Shown piece after piece: positions 26,673-35,684 of a stretch of 64,000 bases of DNA. Below the pieces are notes generated by a model, which was not told the origin of the DNA, searched no databases, and saw nothing but the letters and a program-made list of their open reading frames with translations. The stretch's first letter is position 1; every line of letters begins with the position of its first letter. This DNA is from Sporobacter sp963675425 (GTDB lineage Bacteria > Bacillota > Clostridia > Oscillospirales > Oscillospiraceae), in contig OY776214.1 in NCBI GenBank assembly GCA_963675425.1, positions 372,001 to 436,000 on the forward strand. The letters run 5' to 3'. The translations under genes were made by a program, and so were the position numbers.

Positions 26673-27578
26673 CTAGTTTTGTATCAGTCCGTCGACAAGC
26701 GAAATCAGCTTGCCTATTTCAGGCTTGGACAACTGCGCGTTGGCGCCGACCTGCTCACATTTCAGGCTCATCTGCTGGTCTATGATCGACGAGAAGATAA
26801 CAACCGGCAATTGCTGCAGGACAGGATCGTCTTTAATGCGTTTTGTCAGATGCATACCGTCCATCTGCGGCATTTCGATGTCCGTAATCACAAGAGATAC
26901 GGCTTCCTGCAGGTTTTCGGTTGTATCCCTGATTTTCGACAGCATATCCCAAGCCTCGGCGCCATTTGTCACGGACAGAATGTTGCTGTATCCGGCTTTA
27001 TGCAGAGACTCCAGAAGCATTTTTCTCAAAAGGACGGAATCTTCAGCTATCAGAATGGGCTTCTCGGACCGGCTGCGCTGCCCAAGCTCATCAATATCGG
27101 ACAGCTTGATGCCCGTTTCCGGGTTTATATCGAAAGCGATCTTTTCAAAATCGAGTATGGCGCTGATTTTCCCGTCAATCTTGACAATGCCGGTGACAAC
27201 GCCGTCCTCTCCGCCGTAAATGATACTGTCGGGCTTTTCGATCTCTGTCCACGAAAAACGATGTATACTCTCAACACCGTGCACATGAAAAGCCACCTTC
27301 ATATTGTTGAACGATGTAATAATATAAATGTCCTTGGACTGATTATCCGATTCGGGCAGGCTAAGGTATGACGCCAGATTCAGTACGGTGTAAAGCTCGT
27401 CCCTCGGCTGAAACACGCCTTCCACGCACGGATGCGCATTTGGAAGGGACCGGACCTCGCAATACTGCATCAGTTCCTTGACCTTTGCAACATTGATGCC
27501 AAAGCTTTTTCCCGCGAGGGTAAATTCCAGGATCTCCAGTTCGTTGGTGCCTGTTTCCAGCAACACGTTTGATTTCAT
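26673..27578 (-). CDS. cheV: chemotaxis coupling protein CheV (CheW plus receiver domain)
   Basis: 301 residues. The CheW-like domain (about 12-155) couples receptors to the CheA kinase. The receiver domain (about 172-300) has the acidic pair start ILIAEDS, the phospho-acceptor aspartate in VITDIEMPQMDG and the lysine in LSKPE. CheV proteins tune receptor-kinase signalling and adaptation. Last gene of the fliF operon, 50 bases after fliY, where B. subtilis has cheY. No cheA, cheW or cheY is visible in this window. Confidence 0.93.
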   Translation of the reverse strand: MKSNVLLETGTNELEILEFTLAGKSFGINVAKVKELMQYCEVRSLPNAHPCVEGVFQPRDELYTVLNLASYLSLPESDNQSKDIYIITSFNNMKVAFHVHGVESIHRFSWTEIEKPDSIIYGGEDGVVTGIVKIDGKISAILDFEKIAFDINPETGIKLSDIDELGQRSRSEKPILIAEDSVLLRKMLLESLHKAGYSNILSVTNGAEAWDMLSKIRDTTENLQEAVSLVITDIEMPQMDGMHLTKRIKDDPVLQQLPVVIFSSIIDQQMSLKCEQVGANAQLSKPEIGKLISLVDGLIQN

Positions 27579-27628
27579 TTTTTTCCATCCTTCCTGTCTT
27601 GAGCCGTTTTATATACCGTCATATCTAG

Positions 27629-28909
27629 TTAGCAGTATGCATGGTCAATATCGGTGATCCGAACGCCGTAGTTTTCGTCGATAACGACAACTTCGCCGCG
27701 TGCGATATGTTTTCCGTTGACGACAACCTCGACCAGTTCCCCGGCCATTTTATCCAGTACAATGACCGAGCCGATACCCATGTTGAGTATATCATTGATG
27801 CTTTTTTTCGTTTTTCCCAGCTCGACAGCCACCTGAAGCGGTATATCGCTGATGAGGTCGATAACGGGATTGGCCGCGGCGGCGGATTTTGCCTCTTCCT
27901 CGTCAAAGGCCTGGTATGAAAAAGGCTTGACTCTGACAGGCTGGGCATCCTCCTTCATAAGCCTCTCCTGCGGCGGAGCCATTTTGGCCACCGGCTGCAT
28001 CGCCGGATTTTCAGGCGGTTTGCTGTTGCCGGCAGACACGGCTTTTTCCGTCTGAGGCGGGACGGCGTCCTCGCTTTTTTGTGAGCTCATACTTTGCAGA
28101 AGGGCCTGTGCCAGCTTTTTTCCGGCTTCAATCGGCATCAGCTGCATCAGCTTGCTTTTTAAAAGCCCTTCAATCTCCATATCAAAGCTGACCTTGATGA
28201 CCAACTGCGAACCGTCCAGCATATCGCTGACATCCGTATCGCGGTCCACGCACACGGCGGTCGGCGGCGTAATGTCAATCGCGTGTCCCAGAACGGTTGA
28301 CAGGGAGGTGGAGGATGCGCCGATCATCTGATTCATGATCTCGTTCATGGCACTCATATGGATCTCGTCAAGCTCCGTGTTTTCAAAATCAATATTGCCG
28401 TCTCCGCCCATGAGAAGGTCTGTAATCAATGCGGAGTCGCTCTCTTTTAAGATGAGGAGATTTTTTCCCTCCATACCCTTGCAATATTCCACTGTCACAA
28501 CGAGGAACGGAATATTATAAACCGAGAGAACCTCCTCGGAGGTATAAACAAAAACCTTTGGCGTCGTGATGGTAACGCGCCGGCCAAGCAGGGTATACAT
28601 CGTTGTCGCGGCCGCGCCCATGCTGATATTTCCCATCTCGCCCAGAATGTCAATTTCTTCAGGCGACAGGTATTGGCCGCTTTTATCCAGAGCCACAAGC
28701 TCCTGTTCCATTCGCTCCATATCGGATTCCGCCGTCGTCACAGAGGGCCGTACGCTGTTGGCAGCTGCCGCCGCGTCGTCCTGTCCGGATGCCGACGAAT
28801 CATAAGCTGATATATCCACCTCGCCGTTTGGCGCTGCAGAATCGTCATCGGCGGGGAGAGCCGTTCCGTTCAGCATGGCGTCTATTTGCTCCTGTGTCAT
28901 ATTGCTCAT
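27629..28909 (-). CDS. fliY: flagellar motor switch phosphatase FliY
   Basis: 426 residues, C-ring protein and CheY-P phosphatase. The N-terminus MTQEQIDAMLNG resembles the CheY-P docking peptide of FliM/FliY. A CheC-like domain (about 80-270) retains both active-site motifs, E-M-G-N (LGEMGNIS) and E-I-M-N (MNEIMNQ). After a Pro/Gln/Lys-rich linker, the C-terminal SpoA (FliN) domain (about 345-420) has DIPLQVAVELGKTKKSINDIL. Somewhat longer than B. subtilis FliY (378) because of the linker. Its ATG overlaps the fliM stop by four bases (ATGA). Confidence 0.96.
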   Translation of the reverse strand: MSNMTQEQIDAMLNGTALPADDDSAAPNGEVDISAYDSSASGQDDAAAAANSVRPSVTTAESDMERMEQELVALDKSGQYLSPEEIDILGEMGNISMGAAATTMYTLLGRRVTITTPKVFVYTSEEVLSVYNIPFLVVTVEYCKGMEGKNLLILKESDSALITDLLMGGDGNIDFENTELDEIHMSAMNEIMNQMIGASSTSLSTVLGHAIDITPPTAVCVDRDTDVSDMLDGSQLVIKVSFDMEIEGLLKSKLMQLMPIEAGKKLAQALLQSMSSQKSEDAVPPQTEKAVSAGNSKPPENPAMQPVAKMAPPQERLMKEDAQPVRVKPFSYQAFDEEEAKSAAAANPVIDLISDIPLQVAVELGKTKKSINDILNMGIGSVIVLDKMAGELVEVVVNGKHIARGEVVVIDENYGVRITDIDHAYC

Positions 28910-29892
28910 TGATCCTCTTCCCCCTTAATGATATCTGTAATCTTTGCGGCATATTTCATGCCTTTCGTGCCAATGACGACGCGAAATTTTGGTATGCTTT
29001 GAACCTTGACCATCAGCGGCTCGTCGACCCGGTGCTCCAGCTGTATCACATCGCCGACCTGCAGATACGCGATATCCCGGACAGCTGCCGACGTTTCGTT
29101 GAATAACGCATGCAGCTCGACCATTGTGTTGGATATCCTTTTTCCCATTGCTTCCGTATCGGCATTGATCTTTTTGCTTGCGCTGGAATACCAGGAGCGC
29201 GTATTCATCTGCTTGGCCACGGGCTCAAGCGCCATATGCGGCAGACAAACGCTGATAACTCCGGTATCGGGGCCGATTTTTACGCTTAAAGTAATAACGG
29301 CGACCGGCTCGTTTATATCGACGATCTGTGCGAATTGGCTGCTTGTTTCAATCCGGTCCAGTAGAGACCGCGTCTTAATAACCTTGGTCCACGCTTCATC
29401 GAAGTTACGTATGATTTGCTTGATAACACGCTCGATGATGGCCAGCTCAATTTCCGTAAAAACCTTCTTCGTTATCATGTTAGTGCTGGTGCCGCCCAAA
29501 AGCCGGCTGATAATCGCATCCGAGATTTCTGCGGATATTTGGAACAATATAGATCCGTCGAGCGGTTCGGTATTGACAACTGCCAGAACAACAGGACTGG
29601 GAAGCGCGTTGTTGAATTCATAAAACATGAGTTCTTCAATGGACAATATTTCAATTTCACTGGGTGTTCGAAGCGCACCGGTGAAATAATTAGCCAAAAG
29701 CTGAGCATAGCTTTGCATTACGATATTGATCGTACGCATCTGTTCTTTGGGGAATCTGTTGGCCGTCTTGAAATCATACGGCTTTACAATTACCTCCGCA
29801 TCGCCCGGTCCTTCATCGGCCGTCGTCTGGTCCCCCAACGCAAGCTCTTTTATTAGATTATCGATTTCGGACTGAGACAGAATTTCACTCAA
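28906..29892 (-). CDS. fliM: flagellar motor switch protein FliM
   Basis: 328 residues, C-ring component that binds CheY-P and FliG. The N-terminal docking peptide ILSQSEIDNLIKEL is intact. The CheC-like middle domain (GGTSTNMITKKVFTEIE) and the C-terminal SpoA domain follow. I place the start at a TTG (29892), giving MSEILSQSEID as in other FliM proteins, because AGAGG lies 8 bases upstream; the GTG at 29901 would overlap that site. Overlaps fliY by four bases. Confidence 0.95.
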   Translation of the reverse strand: MSEILSQSEIDNLIKELALGDQTTADEGPGDAEVIVKPYDFKTANRFPKEQMRTINIVMQSYAQLLANYFTGALRTPSEIEILSIEELMFYEFNNALPSPVVLAVVNTEPLDGSILFQISAEISDAIISRLLGGTSTNMITKKVFTEIELAIIERVIKQIIRNFDEAWTKVIKTRSLLDRIETSSQFAQIVDINEPVAVITLSVKIGPDTGVISVCLPHMALEPVAKQMNTRSWYSSASKKINADTEAMGKRISNTMVELHALFNETSAAVRDIAYLQVGDVIQLEHRVDEPLMVKVQSIPKFRVVIGTKGMKYAAKITDIIKGEEDQ

Positions 29893-29948
29893 CTGCTTCA
29901 CCTCTTCGCGGAGAATAAAAGTTACGGCTTACGGCCCGACCGCCGACG

Positions 29949-30347
29949 TTACGACACAACGAAATCGCTGAAACAAATTTTCACAATATTATCAATACCG
30001 AGTACACTATTGATTTCATCCTTCAAATCCGAGCGCAGCCTGTCCTGGATGTTGGCGCTTTTAAGATCATCCTCCGAGAGTTTGCGAAGCCGCGTAATGA
30101 TCGTATCTCGAATAACATACTCATTTTTATCCAGCATTTCCTCCAGCTTGTCCGTATTGAGCATCAGCACCACGGTCACCTTGAACAGACTGTTGCTGTC
30201 CGCCACGTTCGTCACAAAATATTCCCCGGGTACGAAGGCTGTCAGCTCGACCGGTTTTTCTTCCCCGTCTCCCTTGACTGCCAGAAAATAGTAGGCTGCG
30301 CCGCCGATAATGACAACGGCCAGAATGATAATTAGAATTTTTTTCAT
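29949..30347 (-). CDS. fliL: flagellar basal body-associated protein FliL
   Basis: 132 residues. A short cytoplasmic MKK is followed by one membrane helix (ILIIILAVVIIGGAAYYFLA) and an extracytoplasmic domain starting with the typical PGEYFVTNVAD. FliL surrounds and supports the stator units. Lies between motB and fliM, the order seen in many Clostridia. Confidence 0.9.
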   Translation of the reverse strand: MKKILIIILAVVIIGGAAYYFLAVKGDGEEKPVELTAFVPGEYFVTNVADSNSLFKVTVVLMLNTDKLEEMLDKNEYVIRDTIITRLRKLSEDDLKSANIQDRLRSDLKDEINSVLGIDNIVKICFSDFVVS

Positions 30348-30399
30348 TACGAATAGGTCTCCCTATTATTTTTTCTGTATATTAAAGACCGGCAGTTTC

Positions 30400-31167
30400 T
30401 CAGGAATCCGGCTCGATTTTCTCGATCACAAAATCCACACGCCTGTTTGAAGCCCGTCCCTCGACCGTATCGTTCGTATTAATCGGCTGGTATTCGCCGT
30501 AAGCGGCGGTGGAAAGCTTGTCCAGCTCAATCACGTTCGATTCAATAAACACCCTCAGCGCCGCGTTGGCCCTGGCCATGGAGAGCTCCCAGTTGCTGTT
30601 AAACTCCGCCGTATGTATGGGACGGTTATCGGTATGGCCCTCAATACGCAGCATTTGTATAGCGTTGACATTTTCCTCGATGATCGAAATAATATGATTG
30701 AGAACGACTTTTCCGTCCGGCCGGATAGATGCCTCTCCCGAATCGAATAAAATCACTTCCAGAAAGCGTACGATGATCACGTTGTCGTCCTTTTGGACCG
30801 ATATCTTGCTTTCCAAACCGTTTGTAATGATGTAATACCGGATCGCTTGATACAGCGCGTCAAACTCTTCTTCGAACTCGTCGACGACCACGTTGGCCTC
30901 TTGCTGTTCTTCTTCCTTATCCTGTTTTTCAGCGCCGACAACAACGACCTCGTCTTGCCGCGCCTTTTTGGGATCAATCAACTCAACAGACGCAACCGTT
31001 TTGCCGGTAAACGCGCCGACAATTTCCTGCCATTTTTCGGCGTCAATCGAGGAAAAGGCGTACAGCAGTACAAAGAAGCATAAAAGCAGCGTGACCAGGT
31101 CGCCGTATGTATCCATCCAGTTATAGCTGCTGCCCTCGTCGTCCGGCGGTTTTCTTCCTCTAGCCAT
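30400..31167 (-). CDS. motB: flagellar stator protein MotB
   Basis: 255 residues. The membrane segment WMDTYGDLVTLLLCFFVLLYAF contains the proton-accepting aspartate (YGDL). An acidic linker, then an OmpA-like peptidoglycan-binding domain (about 120-250) with EGHTDNRPI and ASNRRVDF. It anchors the stator to the cell wall. Sequence alone does not settle H+ against Na+ coupling. The ATG overlaps the motA stop as TAATG, so the two are translationally coupled. Confidence 0.95.
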   Translation of the reverse strand: MARGRKPPDDEGSSYNWMDTYGDLVTLLLCFFVLLYAFSSIDAEKWQEIVGAFTGKTVASVELIDPKKARQDEVVVVGAEKQDKEEEQQEANVVVDEFEEEFDALYQAIRYYIITNGLESKISVQKDDNVIIVRFLEVILFDSGEASIRPDGKVVLNHIISIIEENVNAIQMLRIEGHTDNRPIHTAEFNSNWELSMARANAALRVFIESNVIELDKLSTAAYGEYQPINTNDTVEGRASNRRVDFVIEKIEPDS

Positions 31168-31964
31168 TAAGCCTCGACTTCCTTTTGGTCGCTCTCCGCC
31201 GCCGTCTTATCGCCTTTCAGCTCGGCGCGGGCGGTAAACGCATCCAGCTTCTCTCGTATAATGCGCGGGTTCTCTCCGTCCTGTATGGAAAGAAGTCCCT
31301 CAAGGATCAGCTCTTTCCGTAAATACTCCCGGTTGCCGACCGCCTTGAGCTTTCTGGACAGCGGCAGAAATACCAGGTTTGCCAGCATGCTGCCGTAAAA
31401 CGTGGTAACGAGCGCGACAGCCATGCTTGGTCCGAGCGACGCCATATCCGACAGGCTTTTCAGCATGTTGATCAGTCCGATCAGCGTACCGATCATGCCG
31501 AACGCCGGAGAATAAGCCGCCGCGGCATCCAAAACCGCTCGGGTCTCGGCATGACGTTCTTTGACAAACCCGAGATCTGTTTCCATGATCCCTTTGATCA
31601 GCTCCGGGTCCGATCCGTCAACGATCAGCATAATTCCTTTTTTAAGGAACGGGTCCGTAATCTCATCCGTTGCGCCCTCAAGGGCAAGGATGCCTTCTCT
31701 TCTGGCTGTATTGGCCAGTGTTATAAGCATCTCGACATCTTCCTGGATATTTGTTGTGTCTTTTTTAAACGCGCTTTTCAGGGCTTTCCCCAGATTCGTT
31801 ATCCTTTTCATCGGAAACGACGCCACCGTCGCGCTGATAACCCCGCCCACAACAATAAAGACAGACTTGACATCTAAAAAACCCTTGATTTCCCCGCCGA
31901 GCAAAATGCTGATAACGACACAGGCAAAACCTGCCACTATTCCCAATAATGTCGTTATATCCAC
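31167..31964 (-). CDS. motA: flagellar stator protein MotA
   Basis: 265 residues, four membrane segments: near 1-22, 30-52, and two close together near 150-172 and 183-204. The cytoplasmic loop carries charged residues that contact FliG, and PAFGMIGTLIGLINML is the conserved proline-bearing third helix. GTG start with GGGGAG 6 bases upstream. Paired with motB by a TAATG overlap. Confidence 0.95.
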   Translation of the reverse strand: MDITTLLGIVAGFACVVISILLGGEIKGFLDVKSVFIVVGGVISATVASFPMKRITNLGKALKSAFKKDTTNIQEDVEMLITLANTARREGILALEGATDEITDPFLKKGIMLIVDGSDPELIKGIMETDLGFVKERHAETRAVLDAAAAYSPAFGMIGTLIGLINMLKSLSDMASLGPSMAVALVTTFYGSMLANLVFLPLSRKLKAVGNREYLRKELILEGLLSIQDGENPRIIREKLDAFTARAELKGDKTAAESDQKEVEA

Positions 31965-32000
31965 TGTTATCTCCCCATTGCATTACAGGCAAACGGACCG

Positions 32001-32195
32001 TCAGCTAAACCTGCAAAATATTTCTCTTTTTCTCTGTGTGATCATACGGACAACATCTTCGGCGGATTCGGCAACAGGCATCTTCTTTCCGCCTTCTAAT
32101 GTTAATATCGTATCAGGAGTCTCCTCAATAAACTCAATTTTATCTTCATTGACCCAAAAAGTCTCAATTTTGTTGAGCCGGGTTACCTTGATCAT
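32001..32195 (-). CDS. flbD: flagellar protein FlbD (SwrD)
   Basis: 64 residues, the small protein usually found between flgE and fliL/mot genes. It has the characteristic start MIKVTRLN, VNEDKIEFIEETPDTILTLEGGKK and a short tail. In B. subtilis the homologue SwrD raises flagellar motor power; the mechanism is not settled. Confidence 0.9.
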   Translation of the reverse strand: MIKVTRLNKIETFWVNEDKIEFIEETPDTILTLEGGKKMPVAESAEDVVRMITQRKREIFCRFS

Positions 32196-32279
32196 GGTTT
32201 ATCGCCCTTCCGGTTATTTCCGTTATCTGACGTCAGGACATTGGCTGAGATATGGGCCGCTTAAAGTCCGCTGGTCTGG

Positions 32280-32354
32280 CAGTGCCTGCCGAACACGGCA
32301 TTCATCCGGGCCGGATAGCCGGCTTGGGCGCTTACGCGTGTTCAGCAGGCACTG
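32280..32354 (-). promoter_or_regulatory. long stem-loop between flgE and flbD
   Basis: CAGTGCCTGCCGAAC (32280-32294) is complementary to GTTCAGCAGGCACTG (32340-32354) at 14 of 15 positions, enclosing a smaller GCCGG/CCGGC hairpin. No T-run follows on the coding strand, so it is not an ordinary terminator of flgE; it may stabilise or process the mRNA. Confidence 0.45.
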
Positions 32355-32377
32355 TTTTCGATCAATTAACGGGCTGG

Positions 32378-33307
32378 TCAGCGCTTGAGGTTGACGAGCT
32401 CTTCAAGCATCGAGTCCGAGGTGGTGATGACTCTCGAATTGGCCTGGAAGCCCCTTTGCATGATGATCATGTTCGTCAGCTCGTTGGCCAGGTCCACGTT
32501 GGACATTTCAAGGCTTCCCGCTTCAAGTTTGCCAACGTCCTCGTTGGCGTAATTGACCATGGGATCGCCGGAGTTGGCCGATACCGTATACAGGCTGTCG
32601 CCCACCTTTTCAAGGCCGGGGGCGTTGACAAAGCTTGACAGCGTAATCCTGCCGATTACCACCTTGTCTCCCACGTCGGCAGCAGCGTTAATACTGTGCG
32701 TTACGTTGGGCGTTACGCTGGTATCTATATATGACTTCGCCTTGACGACGGCGGTGATCACGCCGTTGCTGTCAATGCTGTAGTCCTTGAATAAATTGGG
32801 GTCTATTTTAATGGTTGTTGGAGTGTCGGTGGCAGGATCAAAACCCGTAGGCGTTGGTACTGTTGGGTTACCTATATCCCCCTCGTCGATCATGACGCCC
32901 TGGACCAAGTTACCGGACTGTGTGACGAGATTGCCCTTGTTATCCAGCTCAAACGCGCCGTTTCTCGTATAATACGTATTGCCGTCCGAGGCCTTGATCA
33001 TAAAGTAGCCCTCGCCCGTAATCTTGAAATCAAGGTCTCCGCCGGTGCTCATATTGCTGCCCTCGGTAATGTTTGTCCGAATGCCGGAGATCGTCATGCC
33101 CAGCCCGATCTGCTTGGCGTTGGAGCCGCCCGTAGTGGCGGTCGCGCCTGTTGCCGAGCTGACTGTCTGGCTGTAAATGTCTGAAAATATGGTCATGTTG
33201 GATTTATAGCCGATGGTGTTGACGTTTGATATATTGTTTCCGATGACGTCCATGGCCGTCTGATGGTTTCTCAGGCCGGACACCGCGGAAAAAAGGGATC
33301 GCATCAT
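32378..33307 (-). CDS. flgE: flagellar hook protein FlgE
   Basis: 309 residues. The N-terminal rod/hook motif NNISNVNTIGYKS and the C-terminal segment SNVDLANELTNMIIMQRGFQANSRVI mark the axial family. The GEGYFMI block lies near residue 95. The variable middle domain is short, as in Bacillus rather than Salmonella. AAGGAG lies 10 bases before the first of two ATGs. It follows flgD, its cap, and fliK, its length ruler, in the operon. Confidence 0.93.
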   Translation of the reverse strand: MMRSLFSAVSGLRNHQTAMDVIGNNISNVNTIGYKSNMTIFSDIYSQTVSSATGATATTGGSNAKQIGLGMTISGIRTNITEGSNMSTGGDLDFKITGEGYFMIKASDGNTYYTRNGAFELDNKGNLVTQSGNLVQGVMIDEGDIGNPTVPTPTGFDPATDTPTTIKIDPNLFKDYSIDSNGVITAVVKAKSYIDTSVTPNVTHSINAAADVGDKVVIGRITLSSFVNAPGLEKVGDSLYTVSANSGDPMVNYANEDVGKLEAGSLEMSNVDLANELTNMIIMQRGFQANSRVITTSDSMLEELVNLKR

Positions 33308-33333
33308 AAAGCAGTTACTCCTTTTTAATGTTG

Positions 33334-34167
33334 TTAAGCTTCTGTGGACTGATCGCCGTCCTGGCTTTCACCGCCTTCGGGCGGTTCTTCGCTCTCCGGG
33401 GGGGCGACGATTTTCGTGATGTTGTCAATTGAAATCTTGATCCCGTCGATAACAGCGTACACGCCGCTTTTTTCATGTGTAATACCGGTTACAACGCCGG
33501 TTACAGAAGCGGGGGTGCCGTCCTCCGCCTCATAAGTGCCGGTGACGGTTTGGCCGATCAGTTCACTCAGGTCAATTTTTCTGATGCTGTCAATAGGAAT
33601 CTTCATCCCGTCGACAACAGCGTATACGCCGCTTTTTTCATACGTGATATCGGTTACAAAGCCGGTAACAGTTGCGGGCTTGCCGTCCTCACCCTCATAA
33701 GTGCCGGTGGCGATTTCACCGACCAGGTCCGTAACGTCACCGTCAAAAAGGCCGGCATCGAATATCTGCACGATGTTGTCTGCATCCACGGCGTTCCCGC
33801 CAATAATTGCGTAGTAGTTGCCGCTATCTTTTATAATGCTGTCTACAATGCCGTGATAACACATGGTATCACCGGTCTCCGGATTGGTCACCTCGGCATA
33901 AGCATATTTACCGACAAAGCTGTACGCCTGCATGGACGACATACTCGAACCGATCTGCTGCATCGCCTCCAGCGTCGTCATCTGCGCCAGCTGGGTTACG
34001 AATTGCGTATCATCCTGCGGACTAAGCGGATCCTGGTGGGACAGCTGAGCTACAAGAAGCGTTAAAAACGCATCGGTATTAACCGTTAAATTGCTTTTTG
34101 ACGAGCTGGACGTTGTGCTTGAAGGTACTGAGTTTGCGCTGCTGATAGCCTCTGCTGCTGTTGGCAT
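33334..34167 (-). CDS. flgD: hook-cap protein FlgD with three tandem beta-repeats
   Basis: 277 residues; scaffold for hook assembly. The conserved N-terminal cap-binding region (about 28-82) has DAFLTLLVAQLSHQDPL and FVTQLAQMTTLEAMQQ. Behind it are three homologous units of about 50 residues (86-136, 149-197, 204-252), each running V-x-G-x-Y...GxPxxVTG(x)VxxI...YAVIDGxxIxIDxIxKI. The last two are closely alike. Most Gram-positive FlgD proteins I know have one such unit. The C-terminal tail is acidic and Pro/Glu-rich. Between fliK and flgE. Confidence 0.92.
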   Translation of the reverse strand: MPTAAEAISSANSVPSSTTSSSSKSNLTVNTDAFLTLLVAQLSHQDPLSPQDDTQFVTQLAQMTTLEAMQQIGSSMSSMQAYSFVGKYAYAEVTNPETGDTMCYHGIVDSIIKDSGNYYAIIGGNAVDADNIVQIFDAGLFDGDVTDLVGEIATGTYEGEDGKPATVTGFVTDITYEKSGVYAVVDGMKIPIDSIRKIDLSELIGQTVTGTYEAEDGTPASVTGVVTGITHEKSGVYAVIDGIKISIDNITKIVAPPESEEPPEGGESQDGDQSTEA

Positions 34168-34184
34168 CTTGTCCTCCTAAATGG

Positions 34185-35645
34185 TCAGGCGCGGTATGAC
34201 ACGGTGCTTCCGAGAAGCTCCCCGTCCGCCCACGCATAGATCTGGTTGCTGCCGGTTTCCTCATAGGCCGTCAGAATGTCTTCCCGGTGCCTGCCCCTGT
34301 TTTGTCCGGAACCCCGCTCGTCCAACATACCGCCGGGACTCTGGCCGCCCAGCTGCTCGCCGCCCATGTCGGCGCAGATGACATCGAGGCTTTTGATCTG
34401 GACGCCGTTTTCGCTGAGCTTTTCAACCAGCGTGCTGATCTCGCTAGACAGCAGGCTTTGTATCTGCGCGTCCTTTGCGCGGATTTGCGCCCGCAGCCCG
34501 TCCTCGCCCATGGTGAGCGTGATGGACAGCTTCCCCAGATTTTCCGGCTCCAGCTGGATTTCAAACCGGTTGTTTTCCGTCCCGTCGTAAGACGAGAGAA
34601 TGTCCGAGAGCTTTGTCAGCGCGTTGTCGGCCGCCGTCCTGAGGTCGTTGTTTGTGTACTGGGCGGTATTGTCCGCCGTAAAGGCTGCCTGCGTTCCCGT
34701 AGTCTCGGCAGAATCCGGGCTTGACGCGCCTTCCGTTTCACCGGTTCGGGCGTTTTGAGTTTTGTCACCCTCGACGTCGGTATCGGCTGAAGCCTCCTCG
34801 CCGCCGGTTTCCTCGGTGGCGGCTGCCGCGTTCTCGCCCGCTGTTTCAGCCGCTGCGCCTACGTCCGCTGTCTGAGCGTCCTGTGCTTTGAACACATTTT
34901 TATCGGTATCCGTCTGGGTGGGCGTCCCGTTTTGACTGACAATAGCATCGGCGTTGCTTGCGGCTTCGCCACCGTTAGCCTCGCTCGTGGCTGAGGCTGT
35001 AACGCGGATGGCATCGCCGGCAGCCGCCGCCGTTATGCTGTTACCGGCCTGTTCCGCCGTTGTCTGCTGTACGCCGGATTGTGACGCTGATCCGGCCGGG
35101 TTTTCGGCTGGTTCACTGAAATTCTCCAAAGGGCACGGAATGCTGTCAATCTGATCGAGATTTCCTGTTGCAGCCCTGTTTACTTCCTGTAATAACGTTG
35201 TTGCTTGCGGCATCCGTGCCAAGATAGCTTCCTTTTCCTCACTGCCGAGCTGAGTAAAACATGTTTGCAGCCCGGTCAGCACAGAGGCGATATCCGTATC
35301 GTCTGAAACTCCGTTACCCTCGAGAACACCAGTGATGGTTTCCTGAACTGAAGAGACGACTTCCTGATCCGCCTGGTTTGCGTATTGCCCGATAAGCGCT
35401 GCGAGCTGGAGTATTTGGTCCAACACATCCCGGACAGAGCTGTCCGTGTCCTCTTCATTGGGTTTAAGCTTGCTTGTCTCGCCGTTACCCGCGGCAGCTT
35501 TTTTGTCCGTTTTCTTCGGGCACTTCTGCGAAACCGTTGAAAATATATCAAGAAAGCCCTTTTCCGTCGTGTCTCCGTTTTTAGCCCCGCTTTGTGTTTC
35601 CGGCAAAACTGAACCGGCGGCATCAATTGATGCTGCTGATATCAT
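34185..35645 (-). CDS. fliK: flagellar hook-length control protein FliK
   Basis: 486 residues, exported molecular ruler. The long N-terminal and middle part is low-complexity (Ala, Glu, Thr, Gly), normal for FliK. The conserved C-terminal Flg_hook domain lies near 350-440, with QLEPENLGKLSITLTM and RAQIRAKD. It switches export specificity through FlhB when the hook is complete. AAAGGAGG upstream of the ATG. Confidence 0.92.
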   Translation of the reverse strand: MISAASIDAAGSVLPETQSGAKNGDTTEKGFLDIFSTVSQKCPKKTDKKAAAGNGETSKLKPNEEDTDSSVRDVLDQILQLAALIGQYANQADQEVVSSVQETITGVLEGNGVSDDTDIASVLTGLQTCFTQLGSEEKEAILARMPQATTLLQEVNRAATGNLDQIDSIPCPLENFSEPAENPAGSASQSGVQQTTAEQAGNSITAAAAGDAIRVTASATSEANGGEAASNADAIVSQNGTPTQTDTDKNVFKAQDAQTADVGAAAETAGENAAAATEETGGEEASADTDVEGDKTQNARTGETEGASSPDSAETTGTQAAFTADNTAQYTNNDLRTAADNALTKLSDILSSYDGTENNRFEIQLEPENLGKLSITLTMGEDGLRAQIRAKDAQIQSLLSSEISTLVEKLSENGVQIKSLDVICADMGGEQLGGQSPGGMLDERGSGQNRGRHREDILTAYEETGSNQIYAWADGELLGSTVSYRA

Positions 35646-35684
35646 TGATTCACCTCCTTTCAGTGTGTGATATCTAAAGTAAGC

